DNA from: Chaetoceros tenuissimus
Taxonomy: Eukaryota; Bacillariophyta; Thalassiosirophyceae; Chaetocerotales; Chaetocerotaceae
Assembly: GCA_021927905.1 (NCBI GenBank)
Contig: BLLK01000058.1
Coordinates: 434,001 to 498,000, forward strand
Direction: 5' to 3'
DNA length: 64,000 nt
Below, one piece after another: positions 32,704 through 43,872 of the stretch. Each line of letters starts with the position of its first letter. The first letter of the stretch is position 1. Position numbers and translations under genes: made by a program. Below the pieces are notes generated by a model that searched no databases, was not told the origin of the DNA, and saw only the letters and a list, made by a program, of their open reading frames with translations.

Positions 32704-33627
32704 TTATGTAATACGAGCAGATTCTCCAACCAAGGTATCAAACTCTTTATCGTAATGACCGCTATCAGTAGGAGGTAACTCTACCAAATCCAAATATGTA
32801 TCCAAAATTTCCAATGCAGCAGCGTAATGTCCAATCGCTTCTTTATCAAAAGTCTTTGGCTTCTTTGCCTTTACACTTTTTTCCATTGCATCAATCTCTT
32901 TGAAAAATGCCTTTGCAGCTCTTACTGTTGGTAGATTATCTGGTGCCTTTTGCTGATTAATACGAAACGCATTTCCAAGAAGGTACATAGATGCCTTCAT
33001 GTCATTCCAACGCGAGTCTCTAATCTCAGTACCTTTACATTGTCCATCCTTTTTGGTACACTGTCCGTTGATATCCTTACGCTTAGCTGGAACTACAACT
33101 ACACCATTAACATCAAAGAAAAGTTGGATTTGTGGGTCATTCATGTCTCCCTTGACAACTGCTGGTCCCAAGTCGAGGAACTCATGTACCGCTTGTTGGA
33201 CACGACCGTAGTAACGTCTGTTTATATAGTTTAATTTTGAAAATGAATGAGTTTTTTGAAAAGATTTACAGCAATCATCGGTTTGTGTATATTTAGGAAG
33301 TAAGAAGTTAGTTTCACTTGTTGTGAAACAAAAAGAAAGAGAAAGATAACACATGTAACACCTGACTGACCTTTTTGCAATAGGAATGGTGGTGTACTTT
33401 CCCGCAGTAGCTCCACCTGAAGCATTAGCAGTTTCAGGATTCGCCGTCATTACACCCATAAGTCCTAGTGCAGCTGCAGATGACACCGAAAAGAATTGAC
33501 GACGTGTATCTACTTCATTTGATTGTGTGCTCATAAGTGCAGTAGAAGTCTGCATATTGTTGGACGGGTTCATCACGAACCCTTGGCTCAGAGCCATTAC
33601 AGAGAGAAGGATACTTGACTTGAACAT
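32704..33627 (-). CDS. Thylakoid lumen protein, PsbQ/Psb31-like extrinsic PSII candidate
   Basis: Start ATG at 33627. The product has a three-part presequence: a signal peptide with plastid cleavage site (SVMALSQG before FVMNP), a short transit region, then a twin-arginine thylakoid signal (RRQFFSVSSAAALGLMGVM, cleavage near ANA). Two exons, 33627-33371 and 33217-32704, meet in KRRYYGRVQQAVHEFLDLGP; the intron is 33218-33370. The mature part of about 185 residues is helical (helices with KASMYLLGNAFRINQQ and AKAFFKEIDAMEKSVK, then IGHYAAALEILDTYLDLVEL), in keeping with the four-helix bundle of PsbQ-like lumen proteins that support the oxygen-evolving complex. Tat import is also typical of PsbQ. 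Which extrinsic subunit it is, I cannot say. 256 residues. Confidence 0.72.
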   Translation of the reverse strand: MFKSSILLSVMALSQGFVMNPSNNMQTSTALMSTQSNEVDTRRQFFSVSSAAALGLMGVMTANPETANASGGATAGKYTTIPIAKRSVRCYMCYLSLSFCFTTSETNFLLPKYTQTDDCCKSFQKTHSFSKLNYINRRYYGRVQQAVHEFLDLGPAVVKGDMNDPQIQLFFDVNGVVVVPAKRKDINGQCTKKDGQCKGTEIRDSRWNDMKASMYLLGNAFRINQQKAPDNLPTVRAAKAFFKEIDAMEKSVKAKKPKTFDKEAIGHYAAALEILDTYLDLVELPPTDSGHYDKEFDTLVGESARIT

Positions 33628-33805
33628 TTTTGAAGTCAATCTTACGATGTATGTTCTATTAGATGAACAACAATAACCTTCATGTAGAATGATTCAGGCT
33701 CAGTTTTGTTGTTGTTTGTTGGATTTTTTAAAAGCTTTCTCGTTTGATGCCGTCATCACAAAAACAGAAAAGAAGGGGAAAGAAAGAAAAAGAGTCGCCA
33801 ACAAG

Positions 33806-36201
33806 GGGGCTTCGGGAATCCTCGTTTCGACGGGCTTACGGGAAAAATCTCAAAAATATGGCAGAAAAATGGAAAAATTCGATGCATCCCAATGTTTTCA
33901 TATATTGCTGTATTGATGAGAACAATTCAATCTTTTCATGAATAGACTCATATATTATTTTACAAAGTAAAAAGCCCATAGAACCAATGAATATATCAGC
34001 ATACAAGTGTACATATTGCATCGATCGGAATCCGCATTTGAGACCTTTTTTCGAGAAATAATGTATTCATACTTCTGTAATTCATAATGCAATGCTTCTA
34101 TTTCTTACACTGTAGAAACATTCATATTTCTTCAATAAGATCAACACGCATATGAATATACGGTGGCGCCTTCTCTCAAATTAAACACCACAATAGTAAT
34201 CAGAGTAATCGACGAGCACTTGGAATTTCCCTATCTTCATTTTTGTTTTCTATGTCTGTCCCATTCGAGATTTTCTAGCTTTGGCCTTTACCTTAATCAT
34301 GGCACTTTGTAATGGATTCTGCGCTTGGTTTGATGTTCAGAATATCAATCAATAACAAAATCACCCACCGTGTTAATTCATTCCACCTTATCTGAGTGGT
34401 TTCTTTCACGACATCGTCGAAAGCAAGAAACTACGACTTCCTGCTCATCCATCATTGCATAGTTTGCATATCTGATCAAAGTTATACTTTATCACCATCT
34501 CATTTATCGGCATTTCTTGCTTATTGCAGCGTAGCAGTACAAGCAAGACCATCAATTTAGCTACTCCTGAGTTTGACCTTCTCTCTGATGATTGAGCGAA
34601 CATCTAGCCTGACCAAGTGTGTTTCTTTGCTAATGGTGAATTTGAAATAGATTTAATTCGTTTTGTTTTGTATTTAATTGTCATCTATTATTGAAGGAAG
34701 ACAACGAAAGGGATGTTGCTTGTTGTTACAAGAAGCAATGTGAAAGAGTACGTAGGTACAACAAGACTATACCAGTAAACAGAAGTTATTCTTGCAAGAG
34801 GGCTTGTATGTACCAAAGTGAGGGCATAAAAGAAAGCGTAAAAGAAAAGAAATGATATGGACTGAAAACAAATGAAAACAAAACAAAACAAATGAAAACA
34901 AAACAAAACAAAACAAATGAAAACAAAACAAAACAAATGAAAACAAATGAAATGGAACAAAAAGGAACAAATGGAATTGGGCGAAAACCAAGTACGTACG
35001 TACTGGTATGGAAAATGGAACAAAATGGAACGAAGTGGAACAAAAACAAATGAAAACAAATCAAATCAAATGAAAACAAAACAAATGAAAACAAAACAAA
35101 ACAAAACAAAACAAAACAAAACAAAACAAATGAAAACAAAACAAAACAATCAAATGACTCAAAAATCCAAAAAAGAAAATCTAAAATGGTCAAACCAGAA
35201 ATTGAAATGATATAATAAGTAGTAAGTATGTAAAAGAGTAAATCTGCACAACGACGGTGAACTGCAATCTACACGTACTGAAACTGTTTTGATTCCAGAT
35301 GGTGTGTACAATACAGTACTGTCTCTACAAGTAGTACTTTCTCTATATTACTGAGAAATGAATACAATAAGAGAGAGTACAGGGAGCAGTTAAAAGACAA
35401 CATAAAGAAAGTCAAGCACTGGTCACATATAGTTAGTACATGATTGCTTCCTCAACATTCCTGTTTGAAAACTTGGATCTGAGTATGATTGGTGGTTGGT
35501 TTAAAAGATGAGATTGTGTCATGTAAGTATGAATTTCTTTTTACAGAGCTTTAGAAGGACGCAACATGTACGCAACGAAAAGGAATAAGTCCATGTATTG
35601 TATATATGGTACATTCACAACACAAACGCAACAAGAATCGTAACTGTTGCAGACAAGATTAAATCTCTATCTTTGCAAAGCATCATCAAGTTGGAGCAAA
35701 TGTTTGTCCCTTTAAAAAATTGTTCTTAGTCTTCATAAATAAAGTGATGGACCATCGTACCAGACATGAAGATAGGGAAATTCCAAGTGCTCGTCGATTA
35801 CTCTGATTACTATTGTGGTGTTTAATTTGAGAGAAGGCGCCACCTGTATATTCCTATGCGTGTTGATCTTATTGAAGAAATATGAATGTTTCTACAGTGT
35901 AAGAAATAGAAGTATTGCATTATGAATTACAGAAGTATGAATACATTATTTCTCGAAAAAAGGTCTCAAATGCGGATTCCGATCGATGCAATATGTACAC
36001 TTGTATGCTGATATATTCATTGGTTCTATGGGCTTTTTACTTTGTAAAATAATATATGAGTCTATTCATGAAAAGATTGAATTGTTCTCATCAATACAGC
36101 AATATATGAAAACATTGGGATGCATCGAATTTTTCCATTTTTCTGCCATATTTTTGAGATTTTTCCCGTAAGCCCGTCGAAACGAGGATTCCCGAAGCCC
36201 C
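33806..36201. mobile_element. 2.4-kb fold-back element with 435-bp terminal inverted repeats
   Basis: Left arm 33806-34240 and right arm 35766-36201 are inverted copies. Over the part compared they differ only by about three changes, roughly 99 percent identity. The arms begin ggggcttcgggaatcctcg. The 1.5-kb interior has no coding frame and contains a low-complexity tract. No obvious target-site duplication: flanks are gccaacaag on the left and aaatctaag on the right. This fits a non-autonomous DNA transposon or fold-back element; the near identity of the arms points to recent origin or gene conversion. It sits between two divergent nuclear genes for plastid proteins. Confidence 0.65.
34860..35150. 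repeat. AAAAC / ATGAAAAC microsatellite
   Basis: Runs of acaaa and caaatgaaaa units, interspersed with aaatggaac units near 34950-35050, inside the loop of the fold-back element. Confidence 0.9.
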
Positions 36202-36339
36202 AAATCTAAGTTGAAGTTCATCTGATGTGCGTGAGGATGAAGAGATCTTCCAACTTCCAACATCCATTCAACGAAAAGCAAATAGTATTTCCTACTTCTT
36301 CATAATACATCTTATACTCTATCAATCAAAGGATTAATC

Positions 36340-37121
36340 ATGAAGCTTTCAGCTGTCACCATCATTTCTGCAATTGCTTCGGCAAGTGCATTTACCGTTC
36401 TTCCAAATGCAGTAAGACCTGCAGCTTCCAACCACAGAATGTACTTCGCAGATGATACTACTGAAACTACAGAGAAGAAGAGTACAAACACCATCTATGA
36501 TAGACTTGGATTCGCAGAAGATGAAATTGCTATCGGGGTAAAGCCATCTGAAGTTTTACAATGGCTTGGAAAGTAAGTGAATGAAACATCAAAAAAAAAC
36601 TGACTTTGCTCAAAATTCTTCTATTTTCCATTTGTTTTCAAGGAATCACTAACGAATGTATCTATGCTAACATCTAAAGCCGTGATGATATCATTGCAAA
36701 ATTTCAAAAAGACAACAAGGGAATGGAGGAAGAGAAAATCCAAGAAGAAGTAACAAAGTTTATGATGGATAGAGAAATGGTGGAATCATTCATTGCATTC
36801 GAGAAGAGAAAGGCCGACCCAAGAAATCTCAAGGCAGAAGCAGAAGCAAATTTATCAGATCCATCAACATGGGGTGTTTATGCAGTATGGATTGCAGGTG
36901 GAGCTGGTTTTGCATATGTGAAAAATGTGATTGTAGAACCAAAATATGCTAGTGGAGAATGGGAAGAAATTCACATTACATTACCAGGGGCGGAGAAGTT
37001 TGCACAAGCTGCTGCTGACAAGGCTGCAGCAGAAGCAGCAGCTTCGATTCCAGTTGAAGCTGTTAGTTCTGCTGTAGATACTGTTTCGACAGTTGTGGAT
37101 GCTGCCTCTTCTGCAATCTAA
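36340..37121 (+). CDS. Plastid-targeted single-span membrane protein of unknown function
   Basis: Exons 36340-36572 and 36680-37121 join in WLGNRDDIIAKFQ; the intron is 107 nt with GTAAGT donor. 224 residues. The N-terminus MKLSAVTIISAIASASAFTV is a bipartite plastid presequence with an ASAF cleavage motif. The mature part starts with a short acidic stretch, has two charged helical segments (MEEEKIQEEVTKFMMDREMV and ESFIAFEKRKADPRN), one likely membrane helix (GVYAVWIAGGAGFAYVKNVI), and ends in an Ala-rich tail. I do not recognise the family. One membrane span in a plastid protein of this size would fit a thylakoid complex subunit or assembly factor, but that is inference. It is divergent from the PSII-like gene across the fold-back element. 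Confidence 0.82.
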
Positions 37122-37400
37122 TTTGTATTTTATTTTTACAAGAGTATGAAGTAAAACATGTAAAATCTATTGCTATGGGAGAATTTGTTTATGCACTATA
37201 TGTTGAATGTATGTAGATGATATCCTTCTTTTCAAATGTAACATTTGTTGACTAACCAGCAAAATTAACAATCTACGTATGTTGAAAACGCGATTCGAAC
37301 AATATGATAACTTGGCATTTGATCTTATTTTTACTGTTACATATTACAACTTCTTTCAGCCGATAGTCTAGGCAAACACACATTTGATTCATTTTTATTT

Positions 37401-38128
37401 CTAATACAACTGGGCCACACCAGCACCTTCCGTCACTCCTTCTTCTTTCATCGCCTCTTCTGCTTTCATCGCTTCTTCTTCAGCTTTCATCGCTTCAATC
37501 TTTTCTTCAGGTAATGGCAACAACAGATCCAAACTATTGAAAGTAAAATTATAAACAGACGTTGTTAAGTTGAAAACTGCCACAGGAGTCCATTCTCCAT
37601 TTCTATTGAAGTAAGGCAAAAAATATGTTAGTTTTTACACAGGAGACCAAGTAGCTGCCTTCTATTTCTATGAAGTGAAGTTCCTTACCTTTTATCCAAC
37701 GCTACCATGGTGGTGAGTACAAGCTGTGGAATATTTTCTAAAAACATCTCAAGTCCTAGAAAGAAATTGATTCTATCCATTAAAAACTTTTTTGCTTTGC
37801 TTGGATTCTTTGCGCAACTAGGGAAACTGTTTGCCAGTACTGATATCACAGTGAGTGTTGTCATGACTGCGGATATGATACAGAAGACCAAAAGTGGAGT
37901 CTCATATTCATCAAGTTTCGCATCACCATTTTTAGTCAAAATGTAGAAGGCCCAATCTCCAACAAAGTCGGCAACTGTAGTCAGAATCTTCTTGGTTGCA
38001 GGAACAACATTTCGACGAAATTGACGCCATCTTTTCTTCTCATCTTCAAGGTCAAGCAGTTCATCCATGAAGCCTTTGTCGTCTGAAACATTAGTGACAA
38101 ATGTAACTTTCTTGTTTAGTTTACTCAT
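37401..38128 (-). CDS. Small membrane protein, XK-like, paralogue A
   Basis: Exons 38128-37689 and 37602-37401 (intron 37603-37688) join in LDKRNGEWTPVAVFNLTTS. 213 residues. The N-terminus is hydrophilic (TFVTNVSDDKGFMDELLDLE). The core has membrane helices around FVGDWAFYILTKN and LLVFCIISAVMTTLTVISVL, a reentrant or third helix (RINFFLGLEMFLENIPQLVL) and an amphipathic end, and the tail is Glu/Ala/Met-rich with repeated KAEEAMK. The (E)xxPQLVL segment next to a large aromatic loop is reminiscent of XK-related membrane proteins, a weak resemblance. Its tandem paralogue follows at 38523-39119. Confidence 0.8.
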
Positions 38129-38522
38129 AGTTGATGAATAGATCTGATCAAAGTAATAAGATAAGCAACAATTTCATTTAGTTAGGGTATTTGTAATTTC
38201 TATTTAGCTGTGATATCTGTTTGTTGTTTGTGTTTGCGAGCATCGCACCCGTAGTTGTCAAAAGCAATGTAGGTATACGTATGTAAGTACGTAGGTTGTG
38301 CTACGGTATGCGTTGAAGTCAAAATTTGGAAAAGACATAACATGACAAAATAGGCTATTTTTGCACCTTTACCACCCTCTACTTCTCAATGAAATTGTGG
38401 TCACAAAAAGCACATAATAAAATCATTTCATGAATCTGCAATCTTTAACATTAACATTATAATAACTGGAGCTCCATAGAAATCTTCGTAGAACATGCAC
38501 ATAATGCCCAAGATTTCAAGTT
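38129..38522. other. Intergenic between tandem paralogues
   Basis: 394 bases, AT-rich; promoter of paralogue A and 3' end of paralogue B. Contains gtacgta-type runs near 38275-38300. No gene seen. Confidence 0.5.
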
Positions 38523-39119
38523 TTATGCTTTCTTTGCAGCTTTTGCAGCTTCAATAGTTTCTTCTGGCAAAGGCATTAACATATCAAGAATGTTAAACGT
38601 AAAATTAAATGCAGACGTAGTAAGATTGAATATGGATACCGGTGTCCAGACCCCTCCACGCTTTTGTAATGCCACCATGGTAGTAAGAATCATTTGAGGA
38701 ATATCTTCTAGAAACATTTCCAAACCGAGAAGATAATTGATCCTTTTGAGGCATTTCTTTTTGTATAAAGATTCATTCTTTGCAAAACATGGAAAATTGT
38801 TCATGATTGTAGAAATCATTGCCAATCCTCCAAAAACTGATGCTATTACACAAAAAATCCATAACGGTCTTTCGAATTCGTCGAGTATGTTCTCTCCATT
38901 TTTTGTTCTGTAGTAAAAATACCAATCGCCAACTAAATCAGACCCTGATGAGAGTAAACTTTTGATCACAGGAACCCAAGCTCTACGAAATGCTCGTGAT
39001 CTTCTCTTTGCCTCTTCGACTTCGTGGTCAATGAAGTCATCAACAGCATAGTACACATCTGAAATCATATTTCTCTCTTGAGATTCAATTAAGTCCTCCT
39101 TTCCTTCTCTCTTCGCCAT
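38523..39119 (-). CDS. Small membrane protein, XK-like, paralogue B
   Basis: Single exon, start ATG at 39119, 198 residues. Same architecture as paralogue A: DLVGDWYFYYRTKNGENILD, a helix PLWIFCVIASVFGGLAMIST, LGLEMFLEDIPQMILTTMVA and WTPVSIFNLTTSAFNFTFNI. The intron found in paralogue A after (D/Q)KR is absent here, so one of the two has lost or gained it since duplication. Function unknown. Confidence 0.8.
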   Translation of the reverse strand: MAKREGKEDLIESQERNMISDVYYAVDDFIDHEVEEAKRRSRAFRRAWVPVIKSLLSSGSDLVGDWYFYYRTKNGENILDEFERPLWIFCVIASVFGGLAMISTIMNNFPCFAKNESLYKKKCLKRINYLLGLEMFLEDIPQMILTTMVALQKRGGVWTPVSIFNLTTSAFNFTFNILDMLMPLPEETIEAAKAAKKA

Positions 39120-39453
39120 TTTTTGCACTATTTCTTTTTATGATGATTCCCTTTACTACGTCTTATTCCTCTAACAAATTGTAAATTATAACATACCAGG
39201 GTAGTACTGCTGTTGTTGTTTTGTTGATGTTGCAAAATATGTCTTTGTTTCTCGCTGAAAATTAGTCAATCAGAGTCATTTAGCTAACTCCTCTTCTAGT
39301 CCCAAGTCGATAGAGATAAATGTGCAGCCAATAATACTTTTGCCCTCATTATTCCTTTCTTTTGAAATAGCGAAAAAACACTATCTTCTTTGATTAAAAC
39401 AATAATCAAGTCCAAACGAAGATAAGAAGCCTTACACATGTTCTAATTTCAAC
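39120..39453. promoter_or_regulatory. Bidirectional promoter region
   Basis: 334 bases between two divergent start codons (39119 and 39454). No motif recognised. Confidence 0.45.
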
Positions 39454-42400
39454 ATGAATACTTTATCTACAAGGAATAGTCGCGGAGGCAAAAAATGTGC
39501 AATAGAATATAAAATGATATCTATGGAAATAGATGACACGAGGCAAGAATGCATTGGAGCTGAGTCATCTTTCGAACAAGTAGATGTCAATAAAAGGCGG
39601 TCTAAACTTATGGAAGAATGGAAGAACACATGTATAAAGTGGGGTTTTGTAGTCGTGCGTCAACAACTATTTGAACATTTTGCATGCAATGAGTTGGACG
39701 AAAACAATGCGAATTCGGCCAGGAATGCTGATTTGGTAAATGCAAACTCCAACAGTAGGCCTGAATATCAAGATGTAGACTTGACATCAACATCTTCTTC
39801 AAAAACAGTGTACCCAGTGGTGAAGCTCGTGGATAGGACATTCAAACAAATCTCAGATCGACTTGTTGTTAGTCAAATTATTCCTGGCTCTGTTTCAGAT
39901 AAAGCTGGATTAAAGGTTGGAGATGTCATTCATACAGTTTATGGCATTGAAAACCCTACACTGAGTCTAATATTCGGTATAATGAGAGATAGTAATCGTT
40001 TCATGTTTAAAATTGAACGAGAAGTAGAGACGAGTACCATAGATAAGAAACCACGTCAAAGGAGGTTAGACATAGGCGGTTCTGTTACCTTGGATAATAG
40101 CACTGTTACACAGGAGACAAAAGATTTAACAGATGAATTAGATCCATCACTATTAGAAATAAATCAGCAAGAATTAAGTCACATTCGAGATACTGATAAT
40201 CGATCTAGGCATCTTCCCCCGAATGATAGTCAGGAGAATGGCGATGTGTCCATGGGTTCACCTGCTCAAAGCCCACAAAATCTTGTAGAAGAGGCTTTTA
40301 TTGACAATTCTTCTCAGAAGGGATGTACAATATCATCTAAGAGCGCATCTAATCAAAGAGATGAAAAGAAGCAAACCGAAACTAGAACATTGAACCCAAT
40401 TGAGAAAAATGTCTTCATGGAATCGTCAAGCAATCACAAGAAAATTGCCAGTACAAAAGAAAATACTGAGGTTAAACGCGTTGAGACATCGAAAAAGAAT
40501 GAAAAATCCAGACCACATGAAGCAAAGAGAGACAAGAAAGATCCTCCCAAAAATAGTGAGAACACTGAGTCTCGACAAGGACATCATCCAAATGAAAGTC
40601 TCGCAATGAAGCCCGAGCCAAATGATAACATTGAGCTCAAAGATAAAAATGTAGACTGTGGTGACGAAGAAGAAATGTTTTTGAATACAATCCGAGAGAG
40701 TATCGAAAAGAATGATTATGAAGTAGCAGGTAATAGTATAGCACGTGGAAAAAGGAAAAACAATGATAAAGACGATTCCAGCTCCGAAAAGAAAGAAAAA
40801 AAGAAGAAGCAAAAGAAGAATACAACGATACAACATGATACCTCTTCTTTTGTGGAAGGCACTTGTATTGATGCCGAGGGTAATGCTGACTCCGCAAATG
40901 ACCAAGAAATACAATTGCACACAATCAGCACAAATCAAAGTAAAATTTCTGACCATGTTGAGATAGATATGCTTCCACCTGATGTGCCTGATCTTAACGA
41001 AAAGGAAAGGAAAAAAGCAAAGTGGATGGCTAGAGATATTGGCATCATAGGAACAACAAGGAAATGGAGTATTTCGAGCAACGAGTGTGGAAGAAAGAAT
41101 AGTATCTCGAGCTTTGAAGATAAGACCGATGAAAATACCGATGATGTAACCAATACGTCTTCCAAGTCAAAGCGACGGGATAGGTCAATATTAGCGTCTT
41201 CAATGGGGACTAGTACAAGCAAAACCCCTGGTGAAAAACTGAAGAGACTTTATCCCGATTCATCTGGCTTTGGAAAGAACATACTCAAATGGAAACCTCC
41301 TAACTTAGTAGTAGAAGGGTCGACCGTGCGTTTTAAAGATTGCGTTGAACTATCATCGAAGGAGGATCTCCCGACCATTCCTCTATCTTTTCAAAGTACA
41401 AGCGACTTGAGAAATAATACGGTTCCGCATATTCTCGACGAAGGTATACATTCCATCCGACAAGAGTTTCGAACAAACTCAGATAGGAAGGGCTTTTGGA
41501 CAAGAGATGTTTTCAAAATGACCCTACGGCATTGCATCCAAGTCGATCGCATATCTATCCAGCCAGATAATTGTCCCTCCTTGCGTACATATGAGTTTGC
41601 TTTCCAAGTAGATACGACAAGTAGTAAAAAATTACAGCGCAACCTTGGTGAACTTTTCGCAATTCATTCACCTCATTGGGAACACAAGACATGCCTAGGA
41701 ATGATTGGCTCTAGTCCTATCAGTACAAACTTTCTTTCAGATCAAATGATTGATGATAATGACAATTTTGATCTTTTCAAGCTTTGGATATGTGTGAGCG
41801 ATGAAGATGTACCGGGAAGTGGTTGGTTACCAAAAAGCGATATGCCCTCCCAGTTTTCAATCGGGTCAACAGTGCAAACTTATTATGTATTGAATGTGGG
41901 GACTTGTATAGATATGATGAGGCAATATGAGGCAGTTAAAAGCTTGTCGCATATTAAACCTAATCTTCTCCGTGCTCTCTTGACCTACAATGAAGGGGAG
42001 GAACCTAAAAAAGGTAAAATTATCGAGGAACTTCCAAAAGTAGAGGTTCCAAAACCAAGATCATTGACAAATGAGATTTGGGATCATTTGAAAAAGACTA
42101 CAAATAAATACCAACTCGCAGCTATCCGAATGATCATGTCTGGGAAAGCAAAAGAGAATATTGCGCTCTTACAAGGTACGTAGGTATGTAAGTTATCATG
42201 TTTGTCTAATGCTTATTATCATTTTGTAACACAAAGTTTTGCTGTTTTAGGACCTCCAGGGACTGGTAAGACAAGTACAATTGTAGCATTAGTGAGTGCT
42301 TTGTTGAATGGCAATGCTCCTATTCACGGAAAGCAAACAGCTGGAACAAAAATCCATGTGGGTCAGAGTCTCCGTAGTTCAAAAAGTGAGACAATTACAC

Positions 42401-43872
42401 ATGATACAAACGTAACAAAAAGGATTTTGGTTTGTGCACCCTCAAACCAGGCAGTTGATGAACTTGCATATAAAATACATTTGCAATCTATTGGTAGTAA
42501 TGGAAAGAGTGGATCTTTCAACATTACAAGATTCGGTATCTGTCCGGGTGAGGATAGGCATGATGGTAGAGGAAAACGGTCTAAACATTCTTCCAAGACT
42601 CTTCATAGTAGTGCCAGAGACCAGTACCTCATATCAATTAATATGGATGTAAATGTATCTGAAGTAGCTACAGGTAAAGATACACATGACTTCAGACATA
42701 GTGGTGATTTCCAACAGAGCAAAAAACGCTCATCGAGTCGTAATTCACGCCATATAAATTTTGGTGAAGAAAGGCAGAAGATCCTATCGAAATGTCATGT
42801 TGTTTGCACGACTTTGAGTGGAGCTGGATCAAAAGCTTTCATTGACGCTGTTGCTAGAGATGAATTTCCGGACTCAGAATTTGATGCAATTATCATTGAT
42901 GAAGCATGTCAAGGTTCGGAGGTGTCGACTCTGATTCCATTCAAGTTTAATCCAAACCTAGTGGTATTAGTTGGAGATCCGAAACAGCTACCAGTAATGA
43001 AGTTCTCCCAAGATTCCTCAAGGTGTCGTGCAGACCGCTCTTTGTTTGACAGACTTTATGAAAACGGCTGGCCTATTAATATGTTGCGAATTCAGTATAG
43101 AATGCATGAATCCATCGTCAGTTTTCCATCGAAGACATTTTACAAAAACAATCTTATTACTGCAAAGGAGGTATTGACTCGAAAACCAGCTCCTTGGCAC
43201 AGTCATCATATGTTTCCTCCACACTTGCTTTTTGATGTGGATAATGGAGTCATGAATCGTAGTAGAGAAGGAGGTATCAGTAATAATGCAGAAGCCAACT
43301 TTGTTGTCAAAATTCTCGAAAGATTTTCTCAAGAATTCAGAGAATTGAAAAACTTGAGCTTTGGAATTATTACGTTCTACAACGATCAAGTTACCAAGAT
43401 AAAAAAGATCATGAACAGAAACTATATCATCAATTGGATGAAATACAATAACATTTCGATTCAAGTATCAACTGTAGATGGATTTCAGGGATCAGAGAAG
43501 GATATAATCATTTTATCATGTGTTCGAAGCAAATATGATAGTAATACTACAAAGAACAACAAGAGCGTGGGCTTTCTGAACGACTTTCGTCGAGTAAATG
43601 TTGCCTTGACAAGAGCGAAATACTCACTTTGGGCAGTAGCGCACTACGAAATGCTCAACAAAGATCCATTATGGAGTTCACTGATCCACGATGCCTACGA
43701 GCGTAATCTTATCTGCCACTCATCTGATCTTGATCGACATACATCAGGTAGACCTATCAAGCCAGAGCAGCAACATGGACAAAATTCAAAGCACAAAAGA
43801 CGGAAAAGAAAACAGAAGAAGAAAAAATCTCAAGAAAAAAGTAGTGGAAGCAAACCCAAGAAAGAGGAATGA
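39454..43872 (+). CDS. Sen1/senataxin-type SF1B helicase with an N-terminal PDZ domain
   Basis: Exons 39454-42175 and 42251-43872; the 75-nt intron splits the Walker A loop (LLQG / GPPGTGKT). About 1,447 residues. N-terminal region: a PDZ-like domain (about residues 115-190; RLVVSQIIPGSVSDKAGLKV then GDVIHTV). Then a long charged linker with a Lys/Glu run, and the C-terminal helicase: Walker A GPPGTGKT, Ia CAPSNQAVDELAYKI, II IIIDEACQGSEVSTLIPF, III VVLVGDPKQLPVM, IV RIQYRMHESIVSFPS, V VDGFQGSEKDIIILSC, VI VNVALTRAKYSLW. DEACQ and the motif IV wording fit Sen1/senataxin better than Upf1. These helicases unwind RNA-DNA hybrids and act in transcription termination. The C-terminus is strongly basic (KRRKRKQKKKK), a likely nuclear signal. 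All key motifs are intact. Confidence 0.9.

Larger units (their letters stand above)
33628..36339. other. Intergenic region mostly filled by a large inverted-repeat element
   Basis: It separates two divergent plastid-protein genes (33627 and 36340). About 180 bases on the left and 140 on the right are left for promoters; the rest is the inverted repeat described next. Confidence 0.6.

Noticed and set aside
34688-35210. Open frames of Phe/Cys/Leu-rich or Lys/Asn/Thr-rich protein
   Set aside because: Produced by the AAAAC-type microsatellite in the loop of the fold-back element.
33836-36171. Identical 61-codon frames on opposite strands
   Set aside because: They lie in the two arms of the inverted repeat and have no protein character; the identity is due to the arms.
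31300-36201. Retroelement or virus-like element
   Set aside because: No capsid, polymerase, integrase or LTR-like structure seen in either inverted-repeat element; both look non-coding.
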